Below are positions 10,589-20,194 of a stretch of 64,000 bases of DNA, in pieces. Position 1 is the first letter of the stretch; every line of letters starts with the position of its first letter. This DNA is from Neglectibacter timonensis (GTDB taxonomy: Bacteria; Bacillota; Clostridia; Oscillospirales; Acutalibacteraceae), in the NCBI RefSeq assembly GCF_900048895.1, contig NZ_LT160640.1, forward strand, positions 1,566,758 to 1,630,757. The letters run 5' to 3'. Made by a program: the position numbers and the translations under genes. Below the pieces are notes generated by a model. It was given only the letters and a program-made list of their open reading frames with translations, searched no databases and was not told the origin of the DNA.

Positions 10589-10650
10589 AAATACGATTGC
10601 CCTTTCCTGTACAGCCGGGAAATTGATAGCCGGGAAACAGCTACCAGATA

Positions 10651-10679
10651 AATATAGCACAATCGCAATCGTTCCACAA
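10651..10679 (-). promoter_or_regulatory. Promoter for the CvpA-pgsA-ClpE run
   Basis: On the minus strand, TTGTGG, 17 bases, then TATATT with an extended TG (TGCTATATT). It lies about 60 bases before the CvpA start. Confidence 0.6.
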
Positions 10680-10831
10680 GCCCTATCCCCTTAAGGAAAT
10701 CTGAACACTCCCCCGTTTTTTTCGCTCTTTCCTGTTTGAACGGCATTGCTTTCCCACGGCAGCCGTTGCAAACGCCGCTCTGCAGGCTTGAAAGAAGTAG
10801 GATCCAATCCATTCATCCGACAGCGGCGTGT

Positions 10832-12094
10832 TCAGCTCAGTTCCACCGTACGCACTTCGCTGACCCCCAGTACATAGGCTATGTGTTCGTTGACAAGCGC
10901 CAGGCTCCTGGCATCGGTTCCTGCATAAGTGCGGCCTTGTTCCCGGCCCGTGCTGTAATCGTAAAACACAACTTCCGTTCCTTCCAGGGCGGCGATGGTG
11001 CCGCCGGAAGCAGAGAGGGCTGCAGCCCTCTCTGCTTCTTCGATTTTGACCAGATCCTTTTTCCCGTCAAATACAAGAATGGTGCCCGGGCCTGCATGCT
11101 CATAGGCAGAAACCGAGACGAACGCACGGTTCGCGTCCAGCTGGTAAGCCGTCAGCTGGCGGCCGTCATAACTGTACTCCCGAAATTCAAAGGAGGCGGC
11201 GTCTGCCGTCACCACAGAGGAATCCCCTACCGCATAGATATTCCCGTTTTCACTCCAATAAACCCCCAGCAGCAGGTTGCCGCGGGTTTCATATTCTGCA
11301 ATTGGATCTTGTTCCCGAAAATTAAAAATGGTAATTTTGGAAACCATTTCCCCTTTTTCACTGTGCACCGTACAGGCCGCCCCATAGGACGCGTCGTAGT
11401 TCAGCGCCACAGCGGTAATATAATCCCTGGCAAATAGATAATTGTACTGGACTGTTCCGTTTTTCAGATAGACGTTGAGATAGGAGGCTCCTTGAGGGCT
11501 CTGCATGCCCAAAGCATATCTCCCGTTTCGGGACACCGCCCCCGCCAGAATATCGTCGGGAGCCTGCGCGTCCCGTATGGTATCTGCCCCGGCCTGCATA
11601 AGATATCCCTTGTTCCCCTGATTGTAGAGCAGGTAATTCCCATAGGCTGAGCAAAGCGCAGGGTTTTCAAATCCATGGCTCAGGGATACCACAGAGCGGC
11701 CGGTGGAATTGAGCAGGGTAAAAGCGGTATCGCTGAGCACCGCAGCCATACCGTTGTTCTGCGTAAAATTGGAATCCATCACATTTCCGCCCGCAATCGG
11801 CACTGGGAAGCCCTCTCCCATGCCGGTGCCCATCACCTGAAGCTTAATCCAGCCCAGGATATTGTCCGGTGTGAGATTGGAGCGGTTAAGCCACAGCACG
11901 AGCCCAAAAATGACGGCAACGAGAATGATTCCCACCCGGTACACTGCCTTGGGAATTTTCACCTTTTTTTGGCGCTGCTCGTCCTCCTCTTCCTCGTCAT
12001 ATTCTATTGTTGCTTCCGGATCCTGAAAGTCCTTGAGCTTGGCGAATTCCCGGACTCCATCCTTTGAATTCCCATGCTTTTCCTTTTTTTTCAA
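10832..12094 (-). CDS. DUF5711-family membrane-anchored beta-propeller-like protein
   Basis: A 420-residue protein: a charged cytoplasmic N-terminus with a DEEEEDEQ stretch, one transmembrane helix (about 49-66), then an extracytoplasmic region of repeated beta-rich segments with recurring small-Gly-Asn turns, consistent with a propeller. The arrangement matches the DUF5711 family of Clostridia; function unknown. The frame begins with TTG behind AAGGGGGCGGAG, a believable site. It follows truA by 31 bases, so it is likely cotranscribed with truA. Confidence 0.7.
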   Translation of the reverse strand: MKKKEKHGNSKDGVREFAKLKDFQDPEATIEYDEEEEDEQRQKKVKIPKAVYRVGIILVAVIFGLVLWLNRSNLTPDNILGWIKLQVMGTGMGEGFPVPIAGGNVMDSNFTQNNGMAAVLSDTAFTLLNSTGRSVVSLSHGFENPALCSAYGNYLLYNQGNKGYLMQAGADTIRDAQAPDDILAGAVSRNGRYALGMQSPQGASYLNVYLKNGTVQYNYLFARDYITAVALNYDASYGAACTVHSEKGEMVSKITIFNFREQDPIAEYETRGNLLLGVYWSENGNIYAVGDSSVVTADAASFEFREYSYDGRQLTAYQLDANRAFVSVSAYEHAGPGTILVFDGKKDLVKIEEAERAAALSASGGTIAALEGTEVVFYDYSTGREQGRTYAGTDARSLALVNEHIAYVLGVSEVRTVELS

Positions 12095-12125
12095 AAGCTC
12101 CGCCCCCTTTCCACACTATCCGCTC

Positions 12126-12866
12126 TCAATAGAATACCCGGTTTAAATAGAGGCCGCAGGCCGGCGCAGTGGGTCCTGCAGCCGAGCGGTCCTTTGCCTC
12201 CAAAACAACCGGGATATCTTCCGCAGATAATTTTCCCTGCTGCACCCGCAGCAGGGTTCCCGCCATGATGCGGACCATATTGTATAGAAAGCCGTCTGCC
12301 GCCACAGTAAAGACCACCAGATTTCCCCGCCGCTCCACCTTGGATTCTGCCACAGTACGGGTTAGATTTCCCTTCTCCCGCCTGTCCAGGGTGCAGAAAG
12401 AGGAAAAATCATGGCTGCCCAGATACTGTTTTGCAGCCCTGTCTAAAAGCTCTTCGTCTATGGGATACCAATAATGCAGGGCGCGATCCCTGAGAAAGGG
12501 TTCCCGGACCGGATGGTTCCAAATTTCATACGTATATTCCTTCCCTTTACAGGAATACCTGGCATGAAAGTCAAGGGGAACCGCTTTACAGTCTTTGACG
12601 GCGATATCCTCCGGCAAATGGTGGTTCAGCGCGGCCTGCAGCCGTTCCGCAGGGATCCCGCTTTCCGTTCTGACGCTGATACAGAACTCCCGGGCATGCA
12701 CCCCGGTATCCGTTCGGGAACAGGCCTTGATATCCTCTTTCAGCCCGGTTACGGCATACAACGCCTTTTGAAAAACCTCCTGTACGGCCAGGGCGTTCTC
12801 CTGTATCTGCCAGCCGTGATACCGCGCACCGTCATATGAAATTTTCAGCAGCAGGTTGCGTTCCAT
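12126..12866 (-). CDS. truA: tRNA pseudouridine(38-40) synthase
   Basis: Converts uridines 38-40 of tRNA anticodon arms to pseudouridine. The opening SYDGARYHGWQ and the catalytic D53 in CSRTDTGVHA are diagnostic, and the distal FLYNMVRIMAGTL motif is present. At 246 residues it is normal. GGAGG lies 8 bases before the ATG. It sits just downstream of the ecfA1-ecfA2-ecfT module, a conserved Firmicutes neighbourhood, here with a Nudix gene inserted between. Confidence 0.94.
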   Translation of the reverse strand: MERNLLLKISYDGARYHGWQIQENALAVQEVFQKALYAVTGLKEDIKACSRTDTGVHAREFCISVRTESGIPAERLQAALNHHLPEDIAVKDCKAVPLDFHARYSCKGKEYTYEIWNHPVREPFLRDRALHYWYPIDEELLDRAAKQYLGSHDFSSFCTLDRREKGNLTRTVAESKVERRGNLVVFTVAADGFLYNMVRIMAGTLLRVQQGKLSAEDIPVVLEAKDRSAAGPTAPACGLYLNRVFY

Positions 12867-12912
12867 GCCCTGTCCTCCTTCCGATTATTTCCCCGCGCCT
12901 CCGGGCATATGC

Positions 12913-13368
12913 TCAACCTCCGGCGGGCAGCAGGGTGTCCTCCAATATCTCAAAGGGGTTCTTGCGGAACGAGAAACAGCGCACCTTCTCCGCGCCGTTC
13001 AAAATGTATTCCAGCCAGCTTTTTGCCAGGGGAAATTCCACTATTTTTAAGGCTTCCGCCGGAGAGAACCACCGCACCTCCAGGCTTTCTTCGCTCCCGC
13101 GTGGCTCGCCGCTGAGATACCGACAGCAAAATTCCAAATTTACAATATCCAGTTCCACATTTTTGCAGAGGCCGGCAAATCCGGTAATTTCTACCTGTAC
13201 GCCGCTTTCCTCCCAGATTTCCCGTTTTAAGGCGTCCTGCACGCTTTCGTGGGATTCCACCACGCCGCCCGGAATTTCCCAGCCCCGGAGGGGGCCCCGA
13301 ATCAGCAGCACCTCCCCCGCCTCGTTGCGTACTACCCCGGCAGCGGACACATGATGAATAGGAACCAT
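12913..13368 (-). CDS. Nudix hydrolase
   Basis: A 151-residue soluble pyrophosphohydrolase. The Nudix box is complete: GGVVESHESVQDALKREI followed by WEESGV, with the catalytic REIWEE glutamates. The substrate cannot be told from sequence; an 8-oxo-dGTP/MutT-like or ADP-ribose role is possible. It lies between ecfT and truA with gaps of 31 and 46 bases and has its own AAAGGAAG site, so it probably belongs to the same transcript. Confidence 0.85.
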   Translation of the reverse strand: MVPIHHVSAAGVVRNEAGEVLLIRGPLRGWEIPGGVVESHESVQDALKREIWEESGVQVEITGFAGLCKNVELDIVNLEFCCRYLSGEPRGSEESLEVRWFSPAEALKIVEFPLAKSWLEYILNGAEKVRCFSFRKNPFEILEDTLLPAGG

Positions 13369-13399
13369 ATCATTACTTCCTTTCCTGAATCGAGTTTTC

Positions 13400-14212
13400 T
13401 CACAGCACCGGCGGAATCAAAATGTTGGCCGTGATAAACAGGCCCAGAGCCAGCACAGCGAAAACCAGCACCACCCAGTCCGTATGGCCGAACTTCAAAA
13501 TCTTCATTTTGGTTCTGCCCTCCCCGCCGTGATAGCAGCGGCTCTCCATGGCCGTGGCCAAATCGTAGGCCCGGCGGAAAGCAGAGACAAACAAGGGGAT
13601 CAGCACCGGCACCAACGCCTTGATGCGCTGCACGATGCCGCCGCTCTCCATATCTGCTCCCCGGGCCTTCTGGGCGCTCATAATTTTATCCGTCTCTTCC
13701 AGCAAGGTGGGAACAAAACGCAGGGCAATGGTCATCATCATGGCAAATTCATGAACAGGCACATGCAGTTTTGCAAGCGGGCGCAGCAGCCGTTCAATGG
13801 CGTCCGTCAGCTGTGTGGGAGACGTGGTAAACGTCAGCACCGAGCTTGCCAAAATCAGCGTCACGATGCGGATCGAGACAAACACGCTGTTCAGAATTCC
13901 GCTGAGCGTAATTTTCAGCCAGCCGAGCTGTACCAGCGGGTCTCCGGAGCCATAAAAAATATTGAGTACAGCCGTAAAAACAATGATGAACAGTATGGGC
14001 TTCAGGCTTTTCAGGTAAAGCTTCAGCGGAATTTTCGAACAGGCCATTCCAACGCCGATAAACAGCACCGAAACCGCCAGGGACAGAAAATTCCTGGCTA
14101 CAAAAATCAGCACAATGGCAAAGACCGTCAGGCAGATTTTCATACGGGGATCCGTCCTGTGCATCGGAGACTTGGCAGGGAAATATTGGCCCAGTGTGAT
14201 ATCGGAAATCAT
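13400..14212 (-). CDS. ecfT: Energy-coupling factor transporter transmembrane protein
   Basis: Membrane scaffold of the ECF vitamin/metal importers, linking two ATPases to exchangeable S components. It is 270 residues with several hydrophobic helices and the T-component coupling motifs: QKARGADMESG and the later AMESRCYHGGEGRT correspond to the two Ala-Arg-Gly-type boxes (here ARG and ESR). Its start overlaps the ecfA2 stop by 4 bases, so the three genes form one operon. No S component is encoded nearby, fitting a shared group II module. Confidence 0.92.
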   Translation of the reverse strand: MISDITLGQYFPAKSPMHRTDPRMKICLTVFAIVLIFVARNFLSLAVSVLFIGVGMACSKIPLKLYLKSLKPILFIIVFTAVLNIFYGSGDPLVQLGWLKITLSGILNSVFVSIRIVTLILASSVLTFTTSPTQLTDAIERLLRPLAKLHVPVHEFAMMMTIALRFVPTLLEETDKIMSAQKARGADMESGGIVQRIKALVPVLIPLFVSAFRRAYDLATAMESRCYHGGEGRTKMKILKFGHTDWVVLVFAVLALGLFITANILIPPVL

Positions 14213-15081
14213 CGGAGTTCCTCCTTCCTCTTAAAAAAAGGAATGAGCTGGTGCAGGGCGTCGTCCACTGTGAGCGTAGCGCCGTCCACCGGACAGCCCA
14301 GGCTGCGAAGCTCCTGCATGATTTTGGTGATCTGGGGCACCCGCAGTCCGATTTTTTCCAGTTCTTCGCCGCGGGAAAAAACACGCTTCGTCTCATCCAG
14401 CATCACGTCATGGCCGCCGCTCATCACCAGAAGCCGGTCCGCTGTCCGGCCAATATCTTCCATGCTGTGGGAAACCAGCAGCACGGTATTGTTCCTCGCC
14501 TTATGGTACTGGGCGATCTGTGCCAGCAGTACGTCCCTGCCCCTTGGATCCAGGCCTGCAGTGGGTTCATCCAGAATCAACACGTCCGGGTCCATGGCGA
14601 TCACCCCGGCGATTGCAGCCCGGCGTTTTTCTCCTCCGGAAAGCTCGAAGGGGGATTTTTGCAGCAACTCTTCCTTTAAGCCTGTAAATTCCGCCGCTTC
14701 CCGGGCCTTGGCCTCTGCCTCCGTATCGGAAAGCCCCATATTTTTCGGACCGAACATCACGTCCTTCAGTACGGTTTCCTCAAAAAGCTGGTACTCCGGA
14801 TACTGGAATACCATGCCCACGCGGAAACGCACCGCACGGATTTTCTTGGGTTCTTCCCAAATATCCTTTCCATCCAGCAATACCTGTCCCGAGGTTGGCT
14901 TGATCAGGCCGTTGAGCATCTGGATCAAGGTGGATTTCCCGCTTCCCGTATGGCCGATGACACCCAAAAACTCTCCCTGCCGGATGGAGATGGAAACCTG
15001 TTCCACCGCCGTCTTCTGAAAGGGAGTACCCACGCCGTATTGATAGGTGAGATCCTTTGTCTCCAATATCGCCAAGTGCAT
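14209..15081 (-). CDS. ecfA2: ECF transporter ATP-binding subunit A2
   Basis: One of the two ABC ATPases of the ECF module. Walker A GHTGSGKST, signature ELSGGEKRR, Walker B VLILDEPTAGLD and switch His in LVSHSMED are intact. The frame extends to a GTG at 15105, but the ATG at 15081 has the AAAGGA site, although its spacing of about 4 bases is short. It follows ecfA1 by 36 bases and overlaps ecfT. The designation A2 rests on gene order and the C-terminal region. Confidence 0.9.
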   Translation of the reverse strand: MHLAILETKDLTYQYGVGTPFQKTAVEQVSISIRQGEFLGVIGHTGSGKSTLIQMLNGLIKPTSGQVLLDGKDIWEEPKKIRAVRFRVGMVFQYPEYQLFEETVLKDVMFGPKNMGLSDTEAEAKAREAAEFTGLKEELLQKSPFELSGGEKRRAAIAGVIAMDPDVLILDEPTAGLDPRGRDVLLAQIAQYHKARNNTVLLVSHSMEDIGRTADRLLVMSGGHDVMLDETKRVFSRGEELEKIGLRVPQITKIMQELRSLGCPVDGATLTVDDALHQLIPFFKRKEELR

Positions 15082-15117
15082 CCATTCCTTTCGCCCCGAT
15101 TTCACGAAATGCCCGGA

Positions 15118-15969
15118 TCAATGGGCTTCTCCGGCCAAATAACGCCGGAACAGCCTCACGCATTCTTCCTCACCCAGAGGTATCTCCGGAAGCTTGATCC
15201 CGGCAGCCGCCAGACGGTACACGAGCTCAGTCGCCTGAGGCACGTCCAGATCATGCCGTTTCAAAAACTCCACATCGCTGAAGACCTCCCGCGGAGAGCC
15301 GTCCGTCAAGATTTCCCCTTCATCCATCACCACCACACGTCCCGCCTGCACGGCCTCGTCCATATAGTGGGTGATGAGCACGATGGTAATCTGCTTTTCC
15401 CGGTTCAGGCGCTGGATGGTCTCCATCACCTCCACCCGGCCCCGGGGGTCCAGCATGGCGGTGGGCTCGTCCAGCACAATACAGCGGGTTTCCATGGCGA
15501 TGATGCCTGCAATTGCCACCCGCTGCTTTTGTCCGCCGGAAAGCTTATGGGGGGCGTGTTCCCGGTACTCATACATATCCACCGCTTTCAGGGCCTCATC
15601 CACCCTTTTGCGGATTTCCAGCGGCGGAACACCCAGATTCTCCGGTCCAAAAGCCACATCCTCCTCCACCACGCCGGCCACCAGCTGGTTATCCGGATTC
15701 TGCTGAACCAGGCCTACCCGGCTGCGCACTTCAAACTGCCTTGCCTCGTCCTGGGTATCGATACCGTCGACAAGCACGCTGCCGGAGGTAGGCAGCAGCA
15801 TGCCGTTAAAAAGCTTGGCCATTGTGGACTTGCCGCAGCCGTTATGCCCCAGAAGCGCTACAAATTCGCCCGCCTCTATGGACAGATTGATCCCATGCAG
15901 CACTTCTCTGCTGTCCACGGATTCCGTATCATATGAAAACCGCACATTCTGCACCTCGATAAAAGCCAA
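15118..15969 (-). CDS. ecfA1: ECF transporter ATP-binding subunit A1
   Basis: First ATPase of the module. Walker A GHNGCGKST, signature KLSGGQKQR, Walker B CIVLDEPTAMLDP and switch His in LITHYMDE are present. Start choice: ATGs at 15996 and 15984 lack ribosome binding sites, while TTG at 15969 lies 8 bases behind GGGGG and begins LAFIEVQNVRFSY, the usual N-terminal strand. I therefore prefer TTG, moderately sure. The leader upstream holds no recognised regulatory RNA. Confidence 0.9.
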   Translation of the reverse strand: MAFIEVQNVRFSYDTESVDSREVLHGINLSIEAGEFVALLGHNGCGKSTMAKLFNGMLLPTSGSVLVDGIDTQDEARQFEVRSRVGLVQQNPDNQLVAGVVEEDVAFGPENLGVPPLEIRKRVDEALKAVDMYEYREHAPHKLSGGQKQRVAIAGIIAMETRCIVLDEPTAMLDPRGRVEVMETIQRLNREKQITIVLITHYMDEAVQAGRVVVMDEGEILTDGSPREVFSDVEFLKRHDLDVPQATELVYRLAAAGIKLPEIPLGEEECVRLFRRYLAGEAH

Positions 15970-16143
15970 GCAGTGTTCCCCCATTCTGTACTTCATTCTG
16001 CGGTTGGATTCGCCGCAGCCGGCGGTCTGAGGCTTTGCCCCAGTGCCCTGCCAGCTTTTGCAAAAGCTGGACTAAAACTTTTTACGGATATTTTCCGGCA
16101 CAAACAGATATTTTAAAGCGGAGACGCTGACGCGTCTTCCTAC

Positions 16144-16166
16144 AATATCCCGCTGCTCGGGATATT
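16144..16166 (-). terminator. Hairpin after the methyltransferase gene
   Basis: A perfect 9-bp stem AATATCCCG/CGGGATATT lies 5 bases beyond the stop at 16171. There is no strong T run after it on the minus strand, so termination is probable but not certain. A second dyad, CCAGCTTTTGCAAAAGCTGG, lies near 16053-16072. Confidence 0.45.
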
Positions 16167-16170
16167 TGTC

Positions 16171-17040
16171 TTATTCAGATGAATGAGTCCATATTGCCGT
16201 GCTTCCGCACGGCAATATGAGGCCTGTATTTGTGACGGGGAGGCCGATTTCATCGGAAGAAACTGCTCCACCGAATTTTTTCTGGAGCAGCAGCCCCAGA
16301 AGATACTCCATCACTGCAGGGGAAAGCCCCGTGGTATAGGAATTCAACAGGAAAAACAGCGGTTCTTCCGAAAGGATGGGGAGACACATTTCCACCAGCC
16401 CATGAAGCTGTTCCTCCAGCTTCCAAACCTCTCCCCCCGGGCCGCGCCCGTAAGAAGGGGGATCCATGATAATTCCATCATAGGTATTGCCCCTGCGCTG
16501 CTCTCTCTGCACGAATTTGACGCAGTCATCTACAAGCCAGCGTACAGGCTTGTCCCCGATACCGGAAGCCTCGGCGTTTTCCTTCGCCCACTGCACCATG
16601 CCTTTGGAGGCGTCCACATGGGTGACGGCCGCCCCAGCTTTCATACAGCAGAGGGTGGCCGCTCCCGTATATCCAAACAGATTCAGCACCTTCACAGGCC
16701 TGCCTGCCGTCCGGATTTTCTCCATGGCAAACTTCCAATTCACAGCCTGTTCCGGAAAGATGCCCGTATGCTTGAATCCCATGGTTTTCAGGCGGAAAGT
16801 CAGGCCGTTCCAGGTGATTTTCCACACAGGAGGTACCTTTTTGTACTCCTCCCATTTTCCGCCTCCGGAATTGGAACGGCGGTATCGGGCGTCTGCATTC
16901 CGCCAACGAGGGTCTTTTTTCTCCCCCGACCAGATGATCTGCGGGTCCGGCCGGATGAGGAGCACATCCCCCCACCGTTCCAGACGCTCGCCGTCCGCCG
17001 TATCAATCAGCTCATAATCTTTCCATTCCGCTGTACGCAT
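16171..17040 (-). CDS. Class I SAM-dependent methyltransferase (RlmI/RlmK-like)
   Basis: About 289 residues. The SAM-binding motif VLNLFGYTGAATLCCMKAG, the second strand VTHVDASKGMVQWAKENA and the catalytic IIMDPPSYGRGP place it with rRNA cytosine/guanine methyltransferases such as RlmI/RlmK, though the exact target is unknown. The open frame continues 82 codons upstream through the tandem repeat, but the ATG at 17040 follows GGGAGAAACG and starts the conserved domain; the upstream part is not believed. It probably shares a transcript with glmM despite the repeat array between them. Confidence 0.85.
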   Translation of the reverse strand: MRTAEWKDYELIDTADGERLERWGDVLLIRPDPQIIWSGEKKDPRWRNADARYRRSNSGGGKWEEYKKVPPVWKITWNGLTFRLKTMGFKHTGIFPEQAVNWKFAMEKIRTAGRPVKVLNLFGYTGAATLCCMKAGAAVTHVDASKGMVQWAKENAEASGIGDKPVRWLVDDCVKFVQREQRRGNTYDGIIMDPPSYGRGPGGEVWKLEEQLHGLVEMCLPILSEEPLFFLLNSYTTGLSPAVMEYLLGLLLQKKFGGAVSSDEIGLPVTNTGLILPCGSTAIWTHSSE

Positions 17041-17060
17041 CGTTTCTCCCGCTTTCCACC

Positions 17061-17560
17061 CGCTTTCTGAAGAAAGCTTGGCAAAGACTTTTATTCCGTG
17101 GGGACGCATGCGGCGGACCGGCATGCCCGCTCCTCGACGCCCCGGCTTCTTCTTTTTTCTTCGCTTTCTGAAGAAAGCTTGGCAAAGACTTTTATTCCGT
17201 GGGGACGCACGCGGCGGACCGGCATGCCCGCTCCTCGACGCCCCGGCTTCTTCTTTTTTCTTCGCTTTCTGAAGAAAGCTTGGCAAAGACTTTTATTCCG
17301 TGGGGACGCACGCGGCGGGCCGGCATGCCCGCTCCCCGACGCCCCGGCTTCTTCTTTTCTTCGCTTTCTGAAAGAAAGCTTGGCAAAGACTTTTATTTCG
17401 TGGGGACGCACGCGGCGGGCCGGCATCCCGCTCCCCGACGCCCCGGTTTCTTCTTTTTTCTTCGCTTTCTGAAGAAAGCTCGGCTAAGACTTTTATTTCA
17501 TGGGGACGCGTGCTGCGGGCCGGCATGCCCACTCCCGACGCCCCGGTTTCTTCTTTCCTG
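17061..17560. repeat. Five tandem copies of a ~101-bp intergenic repeat
   Basis: Copies begin at 17061, 17162, 17263, 17362 and 17463, with lengths 101, 101, 99, 101 and about 98. Each opens with the dyad GCTTTCTGAAGAAAGC, continues through GGCAAAGACTTTTAT and a GGGGACGC block, and ends in a pyrimidine tract TTCTTCTTTTTTC. The outermost right copy is the most diverged. Lengths are not multiples of three, so the long open frames across it on both strands are not conserved coding. It separates glmM from the methyltransferase. Confidence 0.93.
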
Positions 17561-17565
17561 CTTTC

Positions 17566-18918
17566 TTATACCAGTTCTTCACGAATGACCTGGGCTACAT
17601 CCTCTGCCAATTTTTGAATCAGCTCTTCATCCTTGCCCTCCACCATCACACGCAGCAGGGGCTCTGTGCCGGAGGGACGCACAATCACGCGGCCGTCCTT
17701 GCCCAGGGTTTCCGAAGCCTTGTCGATGGCGGCTTTCACCTTGTGGTCAGTGTAAAACGCCAGCTTTCCCTCCGGTGACACCTGAATGTTGAGCATGGTC
17801 TGGGGGAAGCGCTGCATCAGGGTTGCAAGGGAGGAGAGCTTTGCCTCCCTGCGCCGCATCAGGCTCAGCAGCTGGCAAGCGGTGAGCTGGCCGTCGCCCG
17901 TAGTGGCAAAATCCCGGAAAATCACATGGCCGCTCTGTTCCCCGCCGAAATTGTATCCATCCAGAAGCATTTCCTCCAGCACATACCGGTCGCCTACCTT
18001 GGTGGCCTCAAATTCCATACCGTTCTCCTCGCAGAAGCGCTGGAATCCCAGATTAGTCATAATAGTGCCTACAACGGTATTGCCCGCCAGCTTTCCCCGG
18101 CTCTTCATATCCATGGCGCAGATTGCCATAATGAAATCGCCGTCCACAAAATTACCCTGCTCATCTACCATCAGGCAGCGGTCCGCGTCGCCGTCAAAGG
18201 CCACGCCCGCGTCCACCTCATGGGTCTTCACATATTCAATCAGCCCCTCCATATGGGTGGAGCCGCAGTCCTGGTTCACATTGATGCCGTCCGGCCTGTC
18301 GTTGAGCATGACAACCTCCGCTCCCAGCTCTGTAAACAGGGCTTCCGCCGTGGCACTGGCTGAACCATTGGCCGTATCAATGGCGATTTTCAGGCCGTTC
18401 AAGGAAAAATGCACCGTATTCTTCACATGGTCAATATAGTCCCGCACCGCATTTTCTGCACGGGTAACGGTTCCAATACCGGCCTCTGTGGGAAATTCAT
18501 GGGAAATGTCGGATTTTCCCAGAATGATGTCTTCAATTCTCTCCTCAAGGTCGTCGGGAAGCTTATAGCCGTCCCCGGAGAAAATTTTGATGCCGTTATA
18601 CTCAAACGAGTTATGGGAGGCGGAAATCATCACGCCTGCGTCCGCTTTATATTTTTCCACCAGATATGCTACTGCAGGAGTCGGCACCACGCCCAGCGTC
18701 ACCACGCTGGCCCCGATGCTGCACAGCCCGGCAGCCATGGCATTTTCCAGCATGTCGGAGGAGAGGCGGGTATCTTTTCCAATGAGCACCTTGGGATGGT
18801 GATTTGACTTATTCGTAAGCACTTTCGCCGCTGCCCGTCCCAGCTGGGTGGCCAGCTCACAGGTGAGGTCCTGATTTGCAATGCCGCGGATTCCGTCTGT
18901 TCCAAACAATCTTCCCAT
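17566..18918 (-). CDS. glmM: Phosphoglucosamine mutase
   Basis: Interconverts glucosamine-6-phosphate and glucosamine-1-phosphate for peptidoglycan precursor synthesis. The opening MGRLFGTDGIRG, the phosphoserine loop ISASHNS (S101), the Mg-binding DGDADR and the C-terminal RPSGTEPLLRVMVE phosphate site are all present; 450 residues is standard. GGAAGGAAG precedes the ATG. Its 3' end runs directly into the tandem repeat. Confidence 0.96.
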   Translation of the reverse strand: MGRLFGTDGIRGIANQDLTCELATQLGRAAAKVLTNKSNHHPKVLIGKDTRLSSDMLENAMAAGLCSIGASVVTLGVVPTPAVAYLVEKYKADAGVMISASHNSFEYNGIKIFSGDGYKLPDDLEERIEDIILGKSDISHEFPTEAGIGTVTRAENAVRDYIDHVKNTVHFSLNGLKIAIDTANGSASATAEALFTELGAEVVMLNDRPDGINVNQDCGSTHMEGLIEYVKTHEVDAGVAFDGDADRCLMVDEQGNFVDGDFIMAICAMDMKSRGKLAGNTVVGTIMTNLGFQRFCEENGMEFEATKVGDRYVLEEMLLDGYNFGGEQSGHVIFRDFATTGDGQLTACQLLSLMRRREAKLSSLATLMQRFPQTMLNIQVSPEGKLAFYTDHKVKAAIDKASETLGKDGRVIVRPSGTEPLLRVMVEGKDEELIQKLAEDVAQVIREELV

Positions 18919-19005
18919 TCAGATTACTTCCTTCCAAATACTAAAATAATATTGTAGTGGGTATCGTAAAAGTGTTCCCAAAAGCATGCATGAAAAAAAC
19001 AAAGT

Positions 19006-20127
19006 TCAATTTTCCAGGGTCAGCTGGCCCTGGTCCCCGCCTCGAAGGGCAGGGGGCACGGGTAGGCCTAAATGAAGGTAGGCTGCTGCGGTGGCGCACC
19101 TGCCTCTGGGGGTGCGGGTCAAAAAGCCGATCTGCATCAGATAGGGCTCGTTCACATCCTCAATGGTGATGGCCTCCTCCCCGATAGCCGCGGCCAGAGT
19201 ATCCAGGCCCACAGGGCCGCCAGCGTAATTTTGGATGATTGCTGCAAGCATCCGCCTGTCGCTGGAATCGAGGCCCAGCTCGTCAACCTCCAACCGGTCC
19301 AACGCTATTTGAGCCGTATGATAAGTGACAACGCCCTCGCTCATCACCTGGGCAAAATCCCGCACGCGTTTCAAGAGCCGGTTCGCAATCCGGGGAGTCC
19401 CCCGTGAACGCGAAGCGATTTCCAGCGCGCCGTCCGCCTCAATTTCGGTGTGCAGAAGCCCTGCGCTGCGCAGGACAATCTTCCCCAGCTCCTCCGGACT
19501 GTACAGCTCCAGCCGGAGCACTACGCCGAACCGGTCCCGAAGAGGGGCGGAAAGCTGGCCCGCCCGGGTCGTGGCGCCGATCAGCGTGAAATGCGGCAGC
19601 GGCAGATGATAGGACGCCGCCATCTGCCCCTTCCCTGTGATAATATCCAGGGCGTAATCCTCCATGGCGGGATACAGAATTTCTTCCACCGTGCGGGGCA
19701 GCCGGTGCACCTCGTCGATAAACAGGACGTCCCCGGGGCTCAGGTTCGTCAGCAGCGCCGCCAGATCGCCCGGCTTCTCGATGGCCGGACCGCTGGTGAT
19801 GCGCAGATTCACGCCCATCTCATTGGCCACGATGCCCGCCAGGGTTGTCTTCCCCAGGCCAGGCGGGCCGTACAGCAGAACATGGTCCAGCGGTTCCTTG
19901 CGGCTCTTCGCCGCCTCGATAAAGATCTTCAAGTTTTCTTTTACTTTATCCTGCCCAATATATTCAGAAAAGGTACGGGGCCGCAGCGGATTCTCCACCT
20001 CGCTGTCCTCCGGGGTATAGCCGGTCTCCACGATCCTGTTTTCCAGGTCCATGTCGTCCCGCCAGTCCCCGCCGTAACCAGGGCTGCCCAGCTCGGCGTC
20101 GTCCCTTCCCCCGCTTTTTTTAATCAT
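19006..20127 (-). CDS. ruvB: Holliday junction branch migration ATPase RuvB
   Basis: Hexameric AAA+ motor that drives branch migration with RuvA. Walker [10 protein letters not shown], Walker [10 protein letters not shown], sensor GATTRAG and the C-terminal winged helix ([16 protein letters not shown]) are intact. At 373 residues it is slightly longer than usual because of a 25-residue acidic, Gly-rich N-terminal extension; that start is kept because AGGAGG lies 8 bases before it, whereas the internal Met26 has only a weak site. Last gene of ruvC-ruvA-ruvB. Confidence 0.96.
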   Translation of the reverse strand: MIKKSGGRDDAELGSPGYGGDWRDDMDLENRIVETGYTPEDSEVENPLRPRTFSEYIGQDKVKENLKIFIEAAKSRKEPLDHVLLYGPPGLGKTTLAGIVANEMGVNLRITSGPAIEKPGDLAALLTNLSPGDVLFIDEVHRLPRTVEEILYPAMEDYALDIITGKGQMAASYHLPLPHFTLIGATTRAGQLSAPLRDRFGVVLRLELYSPEELGKIVLRSAGLLHTEIEADGALEIASRSRGTPRIANRLLKRVRDFAQVMSEGVVTYHTAQIALDRLEVDELGLDSSDRRMLAAIIQNYAGGPVGLDTLAAAIGEEAITIEDVNEPYLMQIGFLTRTPRGRCATAAAYLHLGLPVPPALRGGDQGQLTLEN

Positions 20128-20194
20128 CTGCTGCGCCTCCTCTCTCTAAGCCAGCCCGCCGCGGCGCGGCGGGACCGGCTGCAGCATATTCCGC

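Noticed and set aside
17041-17286. 82-codon N-terminal extension of the methyltransferase through the tandem repeat, and plus-strand frames across the repeats
   Set aside because: Repeat units are 98-101 bases, so the frame is not kept from unit to unit; the real start with RBS is at 17040.
17061-17560. CRISPR array
   Set aside because: The units are contiguous with no unique spacers, and no cas gene is present.
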